From contig ML978158.1 of the NCBI GenBank assembly GCA_010015745.1, forward strand, positions 372,001 through 436,000: a stretch of 64,000 nt of DNA, given 5' to 3'. Numbering within the stretch: position 1 is the first letter of the stretch; the number at the start of each line of letters is the position of its first letter. Under the pieces are notes generated by a model. That model saw nothing but the letters and a program-made list of their open reading frames with translations. It did not search any database and was not told the DNA's origin. The stretch is from Setomelanomma holmii. Its lineage: Eukaryota > Ascomycota > Dothideomycetes > Pleosporales > Phaeosphaeriaceae. Below are positions 57,631 to 64,000 of this stretch, one piece after another. Both the position numbers and the translations under genes were made by a program.

Positions 57631-59555
57631 ATGCAAGAAAGCAAGCACTCCGGTTATGCGCACAACGAACATGTGGTGGATCAACACATTGGCAGCCATG
57701 ACTCCGATGTCAGCAGCAACGACATTGAGAAGAGCAGTCATGGTCTTGACCACAGCGCCGCCCCTCGCGATGACGACGCAGTGACTCTGAAAACATGGGC
57801 GGTCGTTGCTGTAAGTTGCCTGCGCATAGACCTTTCTGATCAAGATGTCTAACTGTCGTTGAAGGTACTCGCTGCGTCCTATGGAATATCATTCTTCCCT
57901 GTACCCTTCTTCTCCACCATTCAGTCTCAAATGGCTGTCTCTTTCGGAGATCCAGCATCTCAGGGTACATGGTTCACGTCTGTCTATTCAATTGCTGGCA
58001 CGATTGCGTTCATGTTGTGCGGCGCCAACAGCGATCTTTTCGGCCGCCGGACTTTCATTCTGTTCGGCAACGTTCTCATGTTGATCGGTGCCATTCTTGG
58101 AGGAACTTCCCACTCGGCCAAGCAGACTATTGCGGCTCATGTACTCTTCGGTTTTGGTGGCGGCAATTGTCAGATTGCGGCTTTCGCTCTACCTGAACTG
58201 CTGCCAAACAAGTGGAGACATATTGGCGTTGTTATTGCAGACGCAGGCATCTACTTTGATGTTATTGTTGGACCTGTTGTGGCACGAATCGCGCTCAAGA
58301 ACAATGCGGTACGTCCTAGAGTCGCCCCTTTCCAACCCTATTCTAATTGAACGTAGTGGAGATGGGGATACTGGGGCATTCTCATCACTCAGGGCATATC
58401 TTGCCTCGTACTGCTCTTCTTCTATTTCCCACCGAAGCACCCACGAGGTATTGCCTGGAACCAAGCTCTTCGCGACCTTGACTATGTTGGTATGGTCAGC
58501 TTCACCGCCGCAGCAGCCATGATCCTTTCTGGCATCGTCTATGTCGAGCTTCTCCCATCCAACTCGCCTATCGTCATCGCACTACTTGTGGTTGGATTCG
58601 CGGCTCTTGTATTCTTTGCCGGTTGGGAGACATTTGCCAAGCCAAAAGAAGCTCTTGCGCCAACAAGATTGTTCACCGCGAATAAGGGACGCAAACTCAG
58701 TGCTCCATTCGTTTGTGCATTCGTCGTCACGATGTTCTATTACGCGAACAACATCACATGGCCAACCATGGTTGGTGTCTACTTCACGACTCCAACCACG
58801 ACGCTCAACACTGTTTACTGGTTGGCCACGGTACAAGGCTTCGGCATCTTCACTGGCGCTATGCTTCTTTCATTCTTCGGCCGGAAGATCGGTCACTGGA
58901 AGTTCCAGATGGGGGTGCCGATCACGATCATGACTTTCTTCGGCGCAATGCTCGCCTACATCACACCAGAACGAAGGGGCATGGGCATCGCCTTCGCATT
59001 CCTCTCATCCATGGGCTACGGATACGCTCAGTACCTTTCAATTGCATACGTTCAGTTCGGCGCTGATCAAACTGAGCTCGGCATTGCGGGCGGTCTGGCT
59101 GGTGTTGCCAGGTATGCTGGTGGCGCCGTTGCCATCACTTTGTTCTCGACTATCCTTGGTACTGTTCAGAGCAGCTATGCTGCGGTTCATGTCATCGCTG
59201 CCGCGGAAGGCGCCGGTGCTACACCTGCAACAGCCCGCGCTGTTCTTGCTGCGTTCCCTCTCGGAGCCGCAGCTTTGGCGAAGGTACAGGGTTTGACAAC
59301 AGTTATTGCTGAAGCTGCCGGCGCAGCATTCGTACAGAGTTACGTGGAAGGTGTCAAGTAAGTCATTCTGCTCATGGCGTTTCGGAAATGCACACTGACA
59401 TCCGATACAGAAAAGTAGCGTTTGCATCACTCGGGTTTGGAGGACTTGCTATCATTGCCTGTTTCTTCCTTGAGGACATAGGCCCAAAGATGAACAACCA
59501 AATCGAGGTCTTCCTTGAGAATGACGCACAGGCAGAGAAGAACAAGTATCACTAG
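57631..59555 (+). CDS. MFS efflux transporter of the TRI12 type
   Basis: Four exons (57631-57810, 57865-58308, 58357-59357, 59411-59555) give 589 residues with about 14 hydrophobic spans. A hydrophilic His/Asp/Ser-rich N terminus of about 55 residues precedes the first span. MFS landmarks are GANSDLFGRR between spans 2 and 3, WRWGYWGILI, and PPKHPRG. The layout fits the fungal trichothecene-efflux/siderophore-pump group, with ITWPTMV and YLSIAYVQFGADQTELGIAGGLAGVARYAGGAV in two parts of the second half. It probably exports a small toxic or metabolic compound from the plasma membrane. The substrate is unknown. I start at 57631; an upstream in-frame ATG would add about 30 unlikely residues. Confidence 0.85.
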
Positions 59556-60050
59556 AGGGAATGTCCCACCAACCTCGCTACTCGAGATATGACGAGGGCG
59601 CAGAAAACGTAGTAATGACTATCATCGATTTTGACTGCAATGACTACACCCATTATCTGAAGCCTCATACACTGTAATGAACAATGCACAAGTGCGGGAG
59701 CCGGCCGTTGCCCGTATGTCGTTCGTGCCGTGAAGCCTCAATTGCGTGTCGTGTAATTGTGTCTTGGTGACTAGTGCTCCTCAACAGTACGCAGCGCATC
59801 TTCAACCTCGCAACAGCCGAATGCCGAGAGAGCGTATCAGATCTTATGGAGAGATGCAGCCGCTAAGCTAATCACCTCATTAGTCTGCCCCGCATCCTCA
59901 CGCGAAGAACAGCAAGATCAGTCGGCTTCTTCGGTTTCGGTCGGGCTTCGCAATTACATTGACCTCTAATCTTGCGATCTTGAAGTACCATTGTACCTCC
60001 GTACCATTATACTTCCACTCCAGCCATCTTGACGTCTCATCTGCATCACA
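59556..60050. other. Intergenic region
   Basis: Pump 3' region and promoter of the esterase gene; no gene recognised. Confidence 0.45.
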
Positions 60051-61093
60051 ATGACCAAAAAATACTACCTCGATCCCGATTTCGAAGTCTGCGTCCAGCA
60101 AACACTGAAAGAACTCGGTGTCTCTCCGGATGCGCCCCCTACTCGCTTTGCACGTGGTGATGTAGAAGGCCGCAGGAAAGGAGCAGGTTTCGCAAGAGTG
60201 GTGCTAGGACTGGATCCCGAACCACCAAACATCACCAAGACGCAATATACAGCTCGGGCAGAAGACGGCTATAAAATCTCCATTCTCGCGTATCGTAGGA
60301 AAAAAGAGGCGGACGAAGCAAGTTCCGGATTGCAGCCAGCGATCTTGTATCTTCATGGCGGCGGCATGATACTCGGATCCGCGGAAATGTTTGAAACCGT
60401 CACGAAGGCTGATGTAGCTGCAACCGGTGTAGCGCATTTCAGCGTGTAAGTCCTATTCATACCATCAACTACACCATCATGCTCACTAGATATCAAAGAA
60501 ACTACCGCCTAGCACCCGAGTCACCAGACCCTATCCCCGTACGAGATTGCTATGCAGCACTAGTATGGCTCCATCTCAACGCCGCGGAGCTAGGCATCGA
60601 CAATTCCCGCATCGGCGTAGTCGGACTCAGCGCAGGAGGTGGTCTGGCTGCAGGCGTATGTCTAATGGCGAGAGATCGTGGCTTGAATCCACCAATTGCC
60701 AAGCAAATTCTGCTTTGTCCAATGCTCGATGATCGCAATATCGATGTAGACTCTGACCTTGCTCCATTTGCGACTTGGACCTGGGATGACAATTGGACGG
60801 GCTGGACCGCTTTATTGGGAGAAAGGAAAGGAACTGATGCCGTGTCTGCGTATGCTGCGCCGGCGAGAGCTGAGAGTTTGGCGGGTTTGCCATCGACATA
60901 TATTGATGTTGGGACGGTGGATATATTTGCTAAGGAGGATGAGGAATATGCGGAGCGTTTGAGGGAGGCGGGTGTGCAGGTAGAGTGGCAATTGTATGGG
61001 GGCGTTCCGCATGGATTTGAGTTCAGGGGGAGGCAGTCGGACATCAAGAAGATTGCGGATGCGAATAGACGAGCGGCGGTGATGAGTTTCTAG
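60051..61093 (+). CDS. Alpha/beta hydrolase, hormone-sensitive-lipase type
   Basis: Two exons (60051-60445 and 60499-61093) give 329 residues. The oxyanion-hole motif LHGGGM starts near 101, NYRLAPESP follows the splice junction, the nucleophile is Ser176 in GLSAGG, and the C-terminal YIDVGTVDIF and GGVPHGFE supply the probable Asp and His. There is no signal peptide, so it is probably cytosolic. It hydrolyses carboxylic esters or lactones of unknown identity. Lying in the same region as a Baeyer-Villiger enzyme, a lactone substrate would make sense, but that is inference. A second alpha/beta hydrolase lies convergently downstream. Confidence 0.92.
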
Positions 61094-61225
61094 ATCAGTG
61101 TTTCGATACAACTGGTAAGTGGCCATTTTAGTACTGCTATATGGACTATTGATACTTCACCAAGGTCGAATGTTGCTACTTTCTGACATTTTGTGCTCCA
61201 GAAGCGTAACTAAGCTACAACGGCA

Positions 61226-62182
61226 TTAGCGAACGGAAGGACAAGCAGAGGAGCACGGCCACTTACCCTTCGCAAATAGCCCCTCCGCCCATTTCTCCAA
61301 TGCGTCTCTCGCGCTATAAATCGGGATGTGATCGCATTTCTCCCTCGTAACCTCAACTTTCTTTCCCTCTCTCTCTGTACCCTTCCACGATTCTTCAATG
61401 GTGTCAATCGCAGTCTATCCGATATCAACAAAATCCCTCTCCATCACAGAATACACAAGACTTACCTGCTGCACCTCTGGCGAAACACACTTATCGTCCT
61501 CGCAGAAGAACCAGGATACTGAAACATCTTTGTGTCCAGGATACGTCAACGGATCCATGAAGCTTTGAGCCGAATGCTTGGTCAATAGCTTGGCGAGCTC
61601 CGTGCCTTTTTCGGGACTCAGACTGTTGAAGCACAGAGCTGCTGTGTCTTGGTGTGATGGTTGGCGAAGCCAGCCGTCCTGCTTCCGTCTCAGTATGTGC
61701 AATTTCATATTCTTACTACGTGAAGCAGACTTGGAACCCAAACCAGCAAAAGAAGGAACACTTACCTCGCCAACCTCCATTGGCGGAGCACCACCCTTGA
61801 TACTCGTTGCCAGATTCTCCCCAACTTTCGGGACCATCGCGGTCAAATACGCAGCATGAATCACGCCTCCCCTTTTTCCCTGGGCAGCGCGTTCAGTCTT
61901 GGTAACGCCTTGAAGGCTCTGGGATGCCGGAATACCGCCATAACTGTGGGCAAAAAGGACGACTTCTTCGCCCTTGTCGGCTAATGCTTCTACGAAGTCA
62001 TGCACGAACTTGGCGTCATCGTACATGTTTGGCGGTGGCGCGCCTTCCTTGTAGCTGCTGGGGTAGCATGGTGGGTCTAGGGCGTGGATTGTGTAGCCTT
62101 TTGCTCGTAGAGGGAGAACGACGGGGTCGTATAGTTCGCTTCTGCCGAAGGAGCCTGGGACGATGACCATTGTGGGTGCCAT
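61226..62182 (-). CDS. Alpha/beta hydrolase, second
   Basis: Three exons (62182-61766, 61678-61466, 61414-61226) give 272 residues. It begins MAPTMVIVPGSFG, has the nucleophile Ser80 in FAHSYGG, FFCEDDKC for the acid residue, and CDHIPIYS near the end for the His. The intron at 61765-61679 keeps frame if retained, but has GTAAGT and CAG and interrupts the family pattern, so I splice it. Near the 3' end GTAAGTGG, GCTAATG and TTGTAG could form one more intron followed by a tiny final exon ending in TAG, which would change only the last residues. The family resembles MhpC-type esterases; substrate unknown. Confidence 0.85.
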
Positions 62183-62901
62183 GTTGATCTGAGAGCTGGA
62201 GTTTAGGTGTATTGTGTTGGTCTGTGGTAGATAGCTTTGTATGTCCTTGAGTTATGGTTTGTGCTGATGCTTCTCAGAGGTGGGGTACCGAGGTGCTGTT
62301 TTCTTGCGCGCTGATCATCACTTTATACTAGATGACTCTCAGAACTTGCATCCAAAATGCTTATCTTCGTTTCTGGTATTCGAAATCAAGCTCAATGACT
62401 CGGAAACTAACATACGTTCAGTCAACGTTCATGCACACTAAGTTTTTCAAGAAGCAGTAAGTACGTGACCAAGAACACGTGCAGTCGGAGGATTATTTTA
62501 GCCGCGAGTGAGAGTTTTGGGCACATTTCCAGCATTCTGATCTTCCGCCGGTCAGATCTGACTTTACGAAGTCAGAATATGGGGTAATTCTTAGCCGGAT
62601 TCATGTTCCCGCTGGCGAGCTAGCCTGGACCAAGACTGGCGGAACAGCGGAAGTCCGCACAGAGAACATCAAGAAGGGTATAAGAAGCGGAGGTCCGCGC
62701 ATCGTCGACGAAGAATGGTCTGATAGGAATGAAGCTGGTAGATGTCGTGCTCTGAATGTTGCCTCACGGCTTGAAAAGTACGAACGTAGAAGCGGCGAGA
62801 ATCTGGTCAAGTAGTGCCTCGATACATCCGCCCAATGTCCATCTTGAATTGATCGAAGCACGCACTAGCGCCAAAAGATCACCTTCTTCCTCTACTTTCT
62901 C
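62183..62901. other. Intergenic region with a hairpin
   Basis: A 7-base stem hairpin (CTGACTT, TACG, AAGTCAG) lies at 62558-62575, next to the palindrome GTCAGATCTGAC at 62551-62562. I see no gene. Confidence 0.5.
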
Positions 62902-64000
62902 TTAGCCCGGTACTTTCTTGCCTTCTCCGCCTAGAAAGAAATGCTTTCCAGTTTCCAGCACCTCTACATAATCACCAACTCTTATCTCTCCTTCAGACAA
63001 TGGGGTGACCATCATACCCAGGCACGCACTTTTGCTCCCTTCGTCAATGACCCTGTACTTTCTGAGCGTTGTTGAAGGCTCATTCTTGTCTGCCTCGCCA
63101 GTCTCTAGGTCTACACTCGGGAGATTACAGCGTGTCGTGCGACACGACACATGCATTTCGATTGATTCATGAGTCGAGCTAGATGCAGTCGCTGAAGAAA
63201 TTCGAGCACGAGTCCAGTTATCTTCGTGGAAGGCGGGAGGTCCGGTGATGTAGATGTTTGCGCGGAAGCGGAGGGCGTTGAGGAGTGGAACAACCCATTG
63301 CTGCAAGTCGGTCCCGCGAGGGAGCTTGGAAGCTACATCGTGAACAGAAGCGAGATTCAGAATATGCATCGGGTACTGCCATCGTTAGCGAGTGTTTCTC
63401 GAGGCTCACAAAATTACCTTGAAACCATGCTAGGCGTAGTTTAATACATACCGAGTCCTGCATCCCAATGACGGTTTGGAAGCCGACTTCCTCCTTCTTT
63501 GGCGCACATTTATGGACTTCACGATACTTGTTCGTGTCGATCCGGAACAATGTCACTGGGTTCGATGTTCCAAGCGTGTACTTCAGCTTCGCGAGTATCT
63601 CGGGGTCGATCTCGGGACCCACATCCAGGGCCTCTGGAGCATCCTTCCAGATCCGTAATACTTCATTTCTGTAACCTTTGCTCTTGATACGCTCTCTTGT
63701 AGGATTGAAAGGCAGTCGGAACTCCAACATTGGTTCAGCTCGTTTTCCCATCTTCGCCGCCAGAATCTTGCCATAGTTCTTGAGTCCCTCAAGCGTGAAA
63801 TCCGTATCCGGGGAAAACGGGAACCTAACAACAATACATCCCTCGCTCTTGACCCACTCGCCATCTTCTCTGTAGCCTGGTGCTGATTCGTCAGGAACCC
63901 AAATCTCAGTTTCAACTTTTGCAAGACGTGGAAACCTCCGCAGAGTCATGAAGTGCCACTCGCTGGTCACTTTGCCTTCCATGGACGGCAAGCCCGTGAC
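62902..64000 (-). CDS. MOSC-domain protein, 5' end outside the window
   Basis: Two exons are visible (64000-63452, open at the window edge, and 63375-62902). The upstream part has a beta-barrel N-terminal-domain look (WHFMTLRRFPRLAKVETEIW), and the last part carries the MOSC pattern: PMHILNLASVHDV, FRANIYITGPPAFHEDNW, and TRCNLPSVDLETGEADKNEP with the Cys expected to bind molybdenum cofactor, then VGDYVEVLE. Related proteins (mARC, YcbX) reduce N-hydroxylated substrates with a molybdenum cofactor. The splice site has GTATGT, GCTAAC and GGCAG. The true start lies beyond base 64000, so the length is unknown. Confidence 0.88.

Noticed and set aside
1..64000. tRNA genes, rRNA genes, CRISPR arrays, complete transposons
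   Set aside because: Scanned by eye for B-box-like TTCGA contexts, repeat-spacer patterns, transposase motifs and terminal repeats. Nothing convincing except the intron inverted repeat.

Overview
The window is typical nuclear DNA of a filamentous ascomycete (Pezizomycotina). Genes are mostly interrupted by introns of about 50-60 bases with GTAAGT or GTATGT donors, CTAAC or CTGAC branch sites and CAG or TAG acceptors, and 5' regions are pyrimidine-rich. The gene set fits: a UapA-type purine permease, an Ole1-type desaturase fused to cytochrome b5, a Baeyer-Villiger-like monooxygenase, a TRI12-like efflux pump, a PRC2 subunit EED and a Set3-type PHD-SET protein. Dothideomycetes seems likely, but this is an impression and not proven here. 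All exon boundaries were read by eye and checked only for splice consensus and reading-frame arithmetic.

Layout. 0-5 kb: a broken zinc-finger gene, then a secreted GPI-type surface protein and acyl-CoA-binding protein. 5-25.7 kb: a mainly housekeeping block with GAL7 divergent from a Yip1-family protein, a Ran-binding YRB2-like protein, a small unknown gene, the microsomal 3-ketoacyl-CoA reductase divergent from RPS11, ERG28, TDP1, OLE1, about 3 kb without a gene, and a purine permease. Lipid metabolism is well represented (ACB1, ketoacyl reductase, ERG28, OLE1, later a long-chain acyl-CoA ligase). 26-31.5 kb: an accessory stretch with two damaged genes (a secreted protein and a RING protein) followed by four small minus-strand genes sharing an unfamiliar C-x4-C-x(16,17)-C-x2-H module. 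31.7-43.1 kb: EED, a PAS protein, a cupredoxin-like membrane protein and the PHD-SET protein. 45-47 kb: a carboxylesterase pseudogene with several TGG-to-stop changes. 47.4-51.9 kb: a METTL21-type methyltransferase, one of whose introns carries an inverted repeat, and FAA1-like ligase. 52-64 kb: monooxygenase, AsaB/GA4-desaturase-like oxidoreductase, TRI12-like pump, two alpha/beta hydrolases and a MOSC protein, resembling a set of tailoring enzymes without a backbone synthase.

The most novel-looking element is the tandem four-gene Cys3His family at 28.9-31.4 kb. The intron-borne inverted repeat at 48.1-48.3 kb, the repeat-built zinc-finger gene at 0.5-3 kb, and the concentration of decayed genes near these loci also deserve a second look. 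No tRNA, rRNA, CRISPR array or complete transposon was recognised.
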